DNA of 64,000 nucleotides from CBDDKS01 sp965230335. Lineage in GTDB: Bacteria; Pseudomonadota; Gammaproteobacteria; Enterobacterales; Kangiellaceae. A program made the position numbers and the translations under genes. Below the pieces are notes generated by a model. That model was given only the letters and a program-made list of their open reading frames with translations, was not told where the DNA came from and made no database searches. The DNA lies in assembly GCA_965230335.1 (NCBI GenBank), contig CBDDKS010000006.1, positions 2,170,001-2,234,000 of the forward strand. The letters are read 5' to 3'. How positions within the stretch are numbered: the stretch's first letter is position 1; every line of letters starts with the position of its first letter. Shown here piece by piece: positions 44,106 to 52,500 of this stretch.

Positions 44106-45260
44106 ATGATGAAATATTTAATACTACTATGCTCTTTATTTACCGCTACTTTTATTAAGTCAGAAGACTGTACTGAGATAATAGCCTTATCACGTACAGA
44201 ATCAATAGTTGTTGATGATAAAGTCCATGTAGAAAAGCATGCAAAGGCATTTTGTAAGGAGTACGCTAAGAAGAAAGGTAAAAGAGATAATAGAAGTTTA
44301 AATGCCAGCTTTAAAATGCTTTCTGGCGGGGCATCAAGTAGCGGTATAAGTTATTCTGAAATTGCATCGAAATACTGTGATGCTACCAGGAAAGGAAGAC
44401 GTTCAGAGCAGGCATATAAGAAATATATTGAGTCAATATCTCCATATGCATATAATGCTTATGAAGCATGTATTTATATGAAGAACAACAGTGGCTTAAC
44501 TTTTAATGTAAGGAGAAATGACTTTCTTCCTCTTGAGTTTACTATGAGCGTGCATTTTGATGCAGATTCTAGAAACGACATTGCTGATCTAGTGGTTACG
44601 TCAAGCAATGATGTTAAATGCGTTTGGATTGAAAGAGGTCGCAAAAAAGTATCTATAAAAGGAGATGGAAGTAGAGATCTTAAATGTACGCGCAAAAATT
44701 CCAATGAACCTCATAATATTAAAGTAACTCGAACTGATACAGGAAGCCCAAGAGATACTTTATCATTACGATGGCATAAATATAATGAAAACAACGAACC
44801 AGTAGATACTTTACAATCTTTAGAGAAAAAATATAACGACTTATTTTCAAGCTATAATTCTTTTAAAGAATCAATCAGTAAATCTGTCGTTGCCTTTCAT
44901 AGTGATACATGTCCTGATGGTTGGGAGGCTTACAAAAAGGGTTATGGGCGATTTATAAGAGGAATTGATCCAACTGGATCAAGAAGTATCGAACCAGATG
45001 GAATAAGAGATCCTGGCGATCATCAAGAAGACAGTATTATAAATCATAAACACAAATATGCGCACTCAGATGACAGAAAAGGAAATCCAGATGGCTCTAA
45101 AGATACAAGCTCTGGTAGTCAACCCCATAATAGTTATTGGAGAGGTAATAAAAAACTAAAGCATAACGGTATCTCTTCAAGCGCAGGCAGCAAGGAAACA
45201 CGCCCAAAAAATGTAGCTCTAATGCTTTGCGTTCAAAAAGATCAAATAGAACAAGATTAG
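44106..45260 (+). CDS. Secreted protein with N-terminal unknown and C-terminal tail-collar-like domain, 384 aa
   Basis: I start it at ATG 44106 (AAGGA 7 nt upstream), where a signal peptide begins (MKYLILLCSLFTATFIKS). A longer open frame from 43824 runs out of phase through the previous gene. The N-terminal region (about 20-260) is Cys- and Lys-rich and unrecognised. The C-terminal 130 residues are collar-like: TCPDGWEAYKKGYGRFIRGI, QEDSIINHKHKY and KETRPKNVALMLCV, matching the 182-aa neighbour. It is last of the three-gene secreted cluster, followed by a strong terminator at 45400-45432. Surface display or export is plausible; function unknown. Confidence 0.7.
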   Translation: MMKYLILLCSLFTATFIKSEDCTEIIALSRTESIVVDDKVHVEKHAKAFCKEYAKKKGKRDNRSLNASFKMLSGGASSSGISYSEIASKYCDATRKGRRSEQAYKKYIESISPYAYNAYEACIYMKNNSGLTFNVRRNDFLPLEFTMSVHFDADSRNDIADLVVTSSNDVKCVWIERGRKKVSIKGDGSRDLKCTRKNSNEPHNIKVTRTDTGSPRDTLSLRWHKYNENNEPVDTLQSLEKKYNDLFSSYNSFKESISKSVVAFHSDTCPDGWEAYKKGYGRFIRGIDPTGSRSIEPDGIRDPGDHQEDSIINHKHKYAHSDDRKGNPDGSKDTSSGSQPHNSYWRGNKKLKHNGISSSAGSKETRPKNVALMLCVQKDQIEQD

Positions 45261-45399
45261 TTCAAATATATTCTTCAGAATATGAAAGAACATAACTTTC
45301 CCACAATGTGGAAAACATTGCACCTTTTAAGGGTTCTGCGTTTACACACAATGATGGAAAAGTGCTCAAATTTAAAGATGAAAAAACATCTTAAAGTGC

Positions 45400-45432
45400 A
45401 AAATGCCCTAAAATAACATTTTAGGGCATTTT
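45400..45432. terminator. Strong bidirectional hairpin terminator
   Basis: The 15-bp arms at 45400-45414 and 45418-45432 pair perfectly around a 3-nt loop AAC. A-rich sequence precedes it and T-rich sequence follows, so it can terminate from both sides: for the collar-protein operon on plus and the 116-aa gene on minus. A weaker hairpin (AAGATG...CATCTT) lies just to the left. The remaining bases from 45433 to 45601 contain only a 7-bp GGTTGCA/TGCAACC palindrome and no gene. Confidence 0.8.
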
Positions 45433-45601
45433 ATTTATCGCCCTATCTCTGGTAATATTTGTTGAAATTGACTCTTTATTACCTTTTGAATTATGGCTAA
45501 ATCATCCCTTGCGCTCATACCCACCAAACTTCGCCAGTTGTTCAGGGTTGCAGGTGCAACCTATTTTTAATTTCAAAGTACCATATATAGAATAATAGTG
45601 A

Positions 45602-45931
45602 TTACCAGTTCGCTTGATCTTCGATTTGTTCTAGTATCATTTCGTCAAACTCTTTATCACTCATATACTCTGTTTTTTCAGGATAGCAATTATCGGCGAC
45701 TTGCCCCGCAATATTGAAAAACATTACATTTGGATACCCTGCGACTATTAGATCATATACAACAGTTGGATCTATTCTTTTTAAGTCATGTGCGTTCATT
45801 ATTTTTCGTAGTGCTTGGGATGGACTTAATCCATCATTAATAAATTGCACAAAATCATCTACCATTCTTTTAGGATACTTTTCTAAAAGAGAGGAAGTAT
45901 TTACAACAAATAAATCTGGTTTATCAGTCAT
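45602..45931 (-). CDS. Uncharacterised 109-aa protein
   Basis: No family recognised. With ATG 45931 (AGGA upstream) it is 109 aa, beginning TDKPDLFVVNTSSLLEKYP. It overlaps the preceding 225-aa gene by 8 bp, a translationally coupled pair. The sequence is acidic towards the C-terminus (DKEFDEMILEQIEDQ), which would suit an antidote-like or binding role. No membrane segment. An alternative in-frame ATG 21 bp upstream lacks a ribosome binding site in a good place. Confidence 0.6.
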   Translation of the reverse strand: MTDKPDLFVVNTSSLLEKYPKRMVDDFVQFINDGLSPSQALRKIMNAHDLKRIDPTVVYDLIVAGYPNVMFFNIAGQVADNCYPEKTEYMSDKEFDEMILEQIEDQANW

Positions 45932-46601
45932 GTGACATCCTATCCGATTCATCTTTAAACCAATGTACGGCTACTTTATCCCAATGCCCTTTTCTTCTGC
46001 CGATGTCTTTTGCTTCAACATATTTATAACCAAGACTTTCCATAGTTCCCATTGACGCTGCCTTTTCTATTTGCTCTGGTGTTTTTCCTGCTCTAATGGC
46101 TGATTGAAAACGAGTTAAGTTATCATTGATATACTGATTAAGTGTATTTCTTGTTCCAAAACGTATTTCCATTTGCTGAATCATTTTAGATATTTCTTTC
46201 TGTGCCCTGAAATTATGGACATATACGCGAGCATCTGAAATTGTGGGGTGATTCCTATAGGCTCGAATATCCCAACTCAAATACGACCAACCATATTTAG
46301 GATTATGACTATTATACATACCATACAGATAGGCAGCCCGTGTATTTTCAAAGCCCACGATATAACGATCATTTACAAACCCGTCTGATTGTCTTGCTGC
46401 TGAAATAACAAGGCGGTTTTCCTTTACCTCTACAGCATCAAACGATACATCAAAATATTTGCCACTAGGCACTTTTACAACTTTTGAGGCTTCGCCTTTT
46501 TCTAGCATTTTTGCGAGTGGTTCGGCTAAGTCTGAGAATGTTTTTTGATTATCTTTTTTGAGGAATTCTAGTTTTTTGGTAATGAATTGCTTTTTGTCCA
46601 T
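45924..46601 (-). CDS. Uncharacterised 225-aa protein
   Basis: No family recognised. It is basic, aromatic-rich and soluble (LYGMYNSHNPKYGWSYLSWD, then ARVYVHNFRAQKEISKMIQQ, and GRRKGHWDKVAVHWFK at the C-terminus). The paired arrangement with a small acidic partner overlapping by 8 bp resembles a toxin-antitoxin or effector-immunity pair, but neither sequence matches a family I know. It lies upstream of the partner and is flanked by the TPR cluster and a strong terminator. Confidence 0.55.
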   Translation of the reverse strand: MDKKQFITKKLEFLKKDNQKTFSDLAEPLAKMLEKGEASKVVKVPSGKYFDVSFDAVEVKENRLVISAARQSDGFVNDRYIVGFENTRAAYLYGMYNSHNPKYGWSYLSWDIRAYRNHPTISDARVYVHNFRAQKEISKMIQQMEIRFGTRNTLNQYINDNLTRFQSAIRAGKTPEQIEKAASMGTMESLGYKYVEAKDIGRRKGHWDKVAVHWFKDESDRMSHD

Positions 46602-46749
46602 TTTCTGTATTCATTGGTGACTTTGAAGAATGTCAATCATACAAGAATCAGTGCAACAATACCAAAGCTTATTTTTTAAACTGTCAGATCAGGTTTGAGC
46701 TAATACACTTCAGGGTTTTAAGCAAACCCTGTAAATTACCCACCTTTTC

Positions 46750-48534
46750 CTAAAGATTTTTCTTTTTTACAACCTCAAGATTTTCTCTAACTGCAATCGT
46801 ATTAGGGTGATTTTTACCTAATTTATTTTCAAAAATATCAAGCGCCAATTCTAAATATTCAATGGCTTTATCCAACTCGCCTTTAGCCTGCCAGGCACTT
46901 CCCAGGTTGTTGTGGTCAATCGCCACACTTGGATGCTCCTTGCCATAGGTTTTTAAATCACTTTCAAGCGCCAACTCAAAATATTCAATGGCTTTATCCA
47001 GCTCGCCTTTATACGTCCAGGCCCCCCCCAGGTTGTTGTGAGTCCTTGCCACACTTGGATGGTCCTTGCCATAGGTTTTTAAATCACTTTCAAGTGCCAA
47101 CTCAAAATATTCAATGGCTTTATCCAGCTCGCCTTTATCTCTCCAGGCACTTCCCAGGTTGTTGTGACTAATCGCTACATCTGGATGGTCCTTGCCATAG
47201 GTTTTTAAATCACTTTCAAGTGCCAACTCAAAATATTCAATGGCTTTATCTGGCTCGCCTTTATACGTCCAGGCCCCCCCCAGGTTGTTGTGAGTCCTTG
47301 CCACACTTGGATGGTCCTTGCCATAGGTTTTTAAATCACTCTCAAGTGCCAACTCTAAATATCTAATGGCTTTATCCAGCTCACCTTTATCCTGCCAGGC
47401 AAGCCCCAGGTTGTTGTGACGAATAGCCACACTTGGATGGTCCTTACCATAGGTTTTTAGACCACTCTTGAGCGCCAACTCATAATATTCAATGGCTTTA
47501 TCCAGCTCACCTTTATCCTGCCAGGCATCCCCCAGGTTGTTGTGAATCTTTGCCACACTTGGATGGTCCTTACCATAGGTTTTTAAATTACTCTCAAGTG
47601 CCAACTCATAATATTCAATGGCTTTATCAAACTCACTTTTATCCTTCCAGGCAAGCCCCAGGTTGTTGTAACGAGTCGCCACTTTTGGATGGTCCTTACC
47701 ATAGGTTTTTAAATTACTCTCAAGCGCCAACTCAAAATATTGAATAGCTTTATCCAGCTCGCCTTTAGCCTGCCAAACACTCCCCAGGTTGTTGTGATAA
47801 GTCGCCACATTTGGATGCTCCTTACCATAGATTTTTAAATCACTCTCAAGCGCTAACTCATAATATTCAATGGCTTTATCATGCAGTGCAAGTTCATCGG
47901 CCATAAACCCTGCTGCATTTAAATAAATGCTATTATTCTTTTGTAACATGATTGCTTTTTGTAAATTCAGATATGCCTCTTCGTACTCTAAATCCAATTT
48001 CTGAAACTCTGCTAATTGATATGCTGTTTCAGCAGCTTCTTTATCATCCAGCTTTTGCTTTTCTTTCAATAATCGTTTAATTTCTGCAATATCATAACGT
48101 TCTTTTGCTGCTAATATCTTCTTCGTTAACTCATGTTGTTTATCCAATCTTTCAATTCGACTTTCCAGTTGTACTAATTTTTGATTTAAATCCTCTGTAT
48201 AGGTGATAGCTTTGTTTAATAACTCTTTATCATCCAAGCGCCTCTGCTCTATCTTTTTTATCTCTGATAAATAACCATCGATTCTCTCTTCTAAATTCTT
48301 TATTTTTTCTTCATGATTTTTTATCTTGTTTAAATCTTCCTTTCTACCAAATATATTCACCTTCCCTTGATTAAGTGCTATTTGAACAGGGACACCTTCT
48401 ATGTTTATTACTCCCTTATTCACACCCACCTGAACACCATGATTACCTTCCAATTTAAGTGATGCTACTGTTTGAGAAAGTACAGGTGTGGTTATAATTA
48501 TTAAAATGAAAAATAAAATATTCATGCTTTTCAT
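46750..48534 (-). CDS. Kinesin-light-chain-type TPR protein with signal peptide
   Basis: A 594-aa protein with an N-terminal signal peptide (NILFFILIIITTPVLSQ), a GVQVGVNKGVINIEG motif at about residue 30-46, a coiled coil (about 70-140) and nine 42-residue TPR units of the kinesin light chain kind (unit core DKAIEYYELALESDLKTYGK with HNNLG). Eight units are complete and the last is degenerate. The DNA is a 126-bp minisatellite. It lies 1 bp downstream of the 151-aa gene and shares a motif with it. Probably exported or membrane-tethered; function unknown. Confidence 0.8.
   Translation of the reverse strand: MKSMNILFFILIIITTPVLSQTVASLKLEGNHGVQVGVNKGVINIEGVPVQIALNQGKVNIFGRKEDLNKIKNHEEKIKNLEERIDGYLSEIKKIEQRRLDDKELLNKAITYTEDLNQKLVQLESRIERLDKQHELTKKILAAKERYDIAEIKRLLKEKQKLDDKEAAETAYQLAEFQKLDLEYEEAYLNLQKAIMLQKNNSIYLNAAGFMADELALHDKAIEYYELALESDLKIYGKEHPNVATYHNNLGSVWQAKGELDKAIQYFELALESNLKTYGKDHPKVATRYNNLGLAWKDKSEFDKAIEYYELALESNLKTYGKDHPSVAKIHNNLGDAWQDKGELDKAIEYYELALKSGLKTYGKDHPSVAIRHNNLGLAWQDKGELDKAIRYLELALESDLKTYGKDHPSVARTHNNLGGAWTYKGEPDKAIEYFELALESDLKTYGKDHPDVAISHNNLGSAWRDKGELDKAIEYFELALESDLKTYGKDHPSVARTHNNLGGAWTYKGELDKAIEYFELALESDLKTYGKEHPSVAIDHNNLGSAWQAKGELDKAIEYLELALDIFENKLGKNHPNTIAVRENLEVVKKKNL
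46862..47880 (-). repeat. 126-bp tandem repeats encoding TPR units
   Basis: A 126-bp unit (42 codons) recurs about eight times. CAGGTTGTTGTG, for example, occurs at 46903 and 47029, exactly 126 bp apart. Units are very similar at the DNA level, suggesting recent expansion or gene conversion and likely copy-number variation between strains. The pattern explains several long antisense reading frames over this region, which I do not call genes. Confidence 0.85.
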
Positions 48535-48535
48535 T

Positions 48536-48991
48536 TTATTTGCTTTCCTTTTCTTTTTTCATCTCTTCTTTTGTAGTAGAGTTTATATTGATAACACCAG
48601 TACTAACACCAATCTGAACATTATCATCGCCATTCATTTCTATTTTTTCAACTTGCATACTATTTCCATTTTTTTGTGTATCTACAGAAGCATTATCAGG
48701 TTTTTGTTGAAGATAAATATAAGTCCCTAATGAAATCACACAAAAACTAAATGTCAGTATTAAAAATAATTTGAATAAATCATAGGTTTGGTTCTTTGTT
48801 TGTCTAACATTTTTAACACTCACATTGCCTGTAATATTATTAAAATTGTTTCCTCCTCCATCTGTCGTTTGAGTAACTTTGTTTCTACTCCTGACTACAA
48901 ATAACCCAAAAATAGCTATAAAAACACCAAGCACTGTCAACCAGCCAAGTGCATCTAGCTCTTGAAGCCAAGTCAAAACTGCATCAATCAT
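48536..48991 (-). CDS. Small two-TM protein with NVQIG-type motif, 151 aa
   Basis: A 151-aa protein with two hydrophobic segments (about residues 14-34, GWLTVLGVFIAIFGLFVV, and 74-93, LFLILTFSFCVISLGTYIYL) and a periplasmic C-terminus containing NGDDNVQIGVSTGVININS. The same motif (GVQVGVNKGVINIEG) is near the N-terminus of the TPR protein encoded next. Its TM spacer carries DGGGNNFNNITGN. The stop lies 1 bp before the TPR gene start, so the two genes form one transcription unit. Family unknown. Confidence 0.65.
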   Translation of the reverse strand: MIDAVLTWLQELDALGWLTVLGVFIAIFGLFVVRSRNKVTQTTDGGGNNFNNITGNVSVKNVRQTKNQTYDLFKLFLILTFSFCVISLGTYIYLQQKPDNASVDTQKNGNSMQVEKIEMNGDDNVQIGVSTGVININSTTKEEMKKEKESK

Positions 48992-49064
48992 CTCATACTG
49001 CCCTATAATAATTTTATTAATCGCTATACTAACAAATTAAGTAGCTTTTGTTAAAAAAGCTGCA

Positions 49065-49100
49065 TATCACACTATATAATTACAGTGATATAGCGTGATA
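49065..49100. promoter_or_regulatory. Inverted repeat in the divergent promoter region
   Basis: TATCACACTATAT (49065-49077) pairs with ATATAGCGTGATA (49088-49100) with one mismatch around a 10-nt spacer. It sits between the divergent genes starting at 48991 and 49143, a place where operators often lie. Confidence 0.4.
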
Positions 49101-49142
49101 GATACACTAATATGCACAGCTGAGGTTACATAAAAACTGACA

Positions 49143-49367
49143 ATGAAAGTATTTTGGATCGACATTATCATAACAAGAGATGAATGGCTGACCTTATATC
49201 GTGATGGTGTTCATCAGGTGTTATGTCAGGATAGAGAAGGCAAGCGTATTAAAATTGCTGCACGGCATTTTTTTGAACATGTGACACACGAAGGGATTCG
49301 GGGACATTTTCGCTTAGAGACCCATGATGATTATGCCTTTGTTTCATTAACTCGAGTAGATAATTGA
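49143..49367 (+). CDS. DUF2835 family small protein
   Basis: This 74-aa protein fits the DUF2835 pattern as I remember it: an N-terminal beta strand (FWIDIIITRDEWLTLYRDGV), REGKRIKIAARHFFEHVTHE and the ending GIRGHFRLETHDDYAFVSL. The family occurs in many gammaproteobacteria, often near the large NAD-glutamate dehydrogenase or in other core loci, and has no known function. There is no clear ribosome binding site (ACTGACA before ATG). Followed after about 150 bp by NAD-GDH. Confidence 0.75.
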   Translation: MKVFWIDIIITRDEWLTLYRDGVHQVLCQDREGKRIKIAARHFFEHVTHEGIRGHFRLETHDDYAFVSLTRVDN

Positions 49368-49454
49368 GTAAAAGACCCTGGCTTTTGAGATAATTATTTT
49401 TTTGCTGTTAAGATTATTTGAATTATCTATTATTCATAGACTTTAATATAATAA

Positions 49455-49470
49455 TAGGGTCTGTTGCTCT
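49455..49470 (+). repeat. Short dispersed repeat, copy 4
   Basis: TAGGGTCTGTTGCTCT is identical to 55144-55159 and similar to the copies at 341, 20876 and 30560. It lies about 50 bp upstream of the NAD-glutamate dehydrogenase gene. Confidence 0.4.
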
Positions 49471-49519
49471 ATATTATTTATTTTTACTTTTTGTAAGCTG
49501 ACTGTTTAAGGAAGCTGTT

Positions 49520-52500
49520 ATGGCTGTTCCCAACAATGAAAACCAAACAATGGTGTTAGACCGTTTATTCCAATTAATTGATGAAAAATTTGATAAGGAA
49601 GAATCTCATGTGATTAAAGAGTTTGCTCGTTTGTTCTGTGGCAGTATTGCCCATGATGATTTGAGTAAACGGGCTTTGGATGATGTGATTGCACCCATTT
49701 TAAGTGTTTGGGATTTTCTGGCGTCCATGCCAAAGTCATTTAAGCAGGTTTCTGTTTTTAATCCTGATTTGGAAACCTGTGGGTGGTATTCCAATCACAC
49801 GGTGATAGAGCTGGTGTATCCAGATATGCCATTTTTGGTAGACTCTGTAAGAATGGAGCTGAATAGAATGGGAGTAAATATTCACTTACATTGTCATATT
49901 CCCTTATCGGTACAGATGGATTCTGACAAGAAGGCGGGCAATAAGATCACCCATTTGCAGGCCATCAATCAGTTTAAAACCGGCCATCAAATCACCCCCA
50001 TGTATATTGAGATTGACCGGCAGGCAACGTCAGAGCACCTGGATGAAATCAAACAAAATCTGGAACGTGTTCTGGAAGATGTCTGCATCACAGTAGATGC
50101 CTGGGAGCCAATGAAAGAGCGACTCCATTCGGCGATTGATGCCGTGGAAAGTATGTCGCTGGATGTGGTCACTGAGGAAACACGGGATGAAGCCATAGAG
50201 TTTTTGAAATGGGTCGCTGCCAATCATTTTACATTTCTGTCTTATATTGAATATCAGAAGGTGGAGAATGCAGACGGCAACCTTATGCAGCCTGTGGCAG
50301 AGTCATTTTTAGGACTGGCAACATCGGAGCGATGGCAGCCCGAAGCTTATTTATTAGAAGAGTTACCCAAAGGAGCACAACGACTGATTTTAGATAACAG
50401 TCATTTAATGATCTTAACCAAGTTAAGTGATGTGAGTAGTGTGCATCGTCCAGCACATATTGATTATATTGGTATCAAACGCTTGGACAAAGCGGGTAAT
50501 GTGGTTGGAGAAGATCGCTTTTTAGGACTTTACACTTCTGCGGCCTATAACATGAACCCCATGTCTATTCCTGTATTAAGGCAAAAAATACAGGCCGTAC
50601 ATGATTGTACAGGACTCTCTCCCGGCAGCCATGACAGCAAGGTACTCAGGAATATTCTGGAAACCCATCCTCGTGATGAGCTGTTCCAGGTGACTGTACC
50701 GGATTTGTTAGGTACAGCCATGGGTATTTTGCATATCAAGGAACGTTCCATTATTCGTCTGTTTATCAGACGCGATCCCTATGGTCGTTTTTTCTCCTGC
50801 TTAATTTATGTGCCCAGAGAGCTTTACACAACCAAGTTAAGATTAAAGTTAACCCGCATCCTATCAAATAAGTTACAAGCCAATAACGAAGTTAAGTTTA
50901 CGACAACGTTTTCAGAATCTATTCTGGCAAGAATTCAACTTAATGTTCCCGTTGAAAATGCAGAGCTGGTTGATTATGACTTACAGGCGATAGAAGAAGA
51001 GTTAAAGCAGGCGTCGTTATCATGGGATGATGGATTAAAAGATGCTTTGATTCTGGAGCATGGTGAAGCAACAGGATTAATGCTTGCGAAGCAGTATTGT
51101 GATGCTTTGCCATCAGGTTATAAAGATCAAACCATTCCTAAAAGTGCGGTATTGGATATCACACATATAGAAAAATTATCAGATAAAGAGCAATTGAGCA
51201 TGTTGCTGTATCGTTCGCAGAAAGACAGAGCGGGCATGTTAAAACTGAAATTATTTCATTGGAATGAACCCATACCTTTATCTGAAGTATTACCTATGAT
51301 GGAAAACATGGGTTTAAAAATTCTCGATGAAACACCCTATCACGTTAAAGTGGATAATAAAATGGAATGTTGGATCATGGATTTCTCGATGCTGTACTTG
51401 AACAACCATGTAGAATTAAAAATAGAAAAAATAAGAGATGAGTTTCAGGATGCCTTCTTTCAAATCTGGAAAGGTGCTTGTGAAAATGATGCTTTAAACC
51501 GGTTGGTATTATGTGCTGGTATTAACTGGCGGGATATTGTTATCTTAAGAGCCTATACCCGTTATTTAAAACAAATTGGTGTGACTTTTGGTCAACGATT
51601 TATTGCAAAAACCCTGGTGAAACATTTTGAAGTGGCACGTCAGTTAGTCCTTTATTTTGCAAAAAAATTCTCACCTAAATTCCAGTGTGATGCAGAAGAG
51701 TTGAATGAGATCAAAACCAATATTTTGCAGGCTTTAGAAAAAATCAGCAATATTGATGAAGATAAAATACTTGAACGGTTACTGCGTTTGATGGAAGCCA
51801 CGGTTCGAACCAATTTTTATCAGGTGGATGAATCAGGTCAAGTAAAATCCTATGTTTCTTTTAAGTTGAAACCCAAAGAAATTCCTGAAATTCCATTGCC
51901 GGCACCCTTGTTCGAAATTTTTGTATATTCTCCAAAAGTAGAAGGCGTGCATTTGCGTTTTGGTAAAGTAGCCCGGGGAGGATTACGCTGGTCTGATAGA
52001 CAGGAAGACTTTAGAACAGAAATTTTAGGTCTGGTGAAAGCACAGCAAGTGAAAAACACAGTGATTGTGCCTGTGGGTTCAAAAGGTGGGTTTGTATGCA
52101 AACAAATGCCTCAAACCCAAGACAGAGGCGAATTAATGAAAGAAGGCATTGCCTGTTACCAGATTTTTATTAAAGGACTCTTGGATATCACAGACAACTA
52201 TGTGGATGATAAAGTAGTATCGCCAGAGAATGTCGTGCGTCGGGATGCCGATGATCCTTATTTGGTGGTTGCGGCAGATAAAGGGACCGCCACATTTTCA
52301 GATATTGCCAATGAAATTTCAGTCAACAAAGGGTTCTGGTTAGGGGATGCTTTTGCTTCCGGTGGCAGCATTGGTTACGATCATAAAAAAATGGGTATTA
52401 CAGCAAAAGGTGCCTGGGAGAGCGTCAAACGCCACTTTATGGAAATGGGACATGATACCCAGACACAGGATTTCACCGTTGTAGGCATAGGGGATATGGC

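Noticed and set aside
43490..45260. Prophage remnant because of tail-collar-like domains
   Set aside because: Both proteins have signal peptides and sit with a secreted coiled-coil protein; no phage head, tail, lysis or integrase genes are seen.
46929..47747. Long antisense reading frames over the TPR gene
   Set aside because: They arise from the 126-bp repeat on the other strand, have no ribosome binding sites and encode only repeat shadows.
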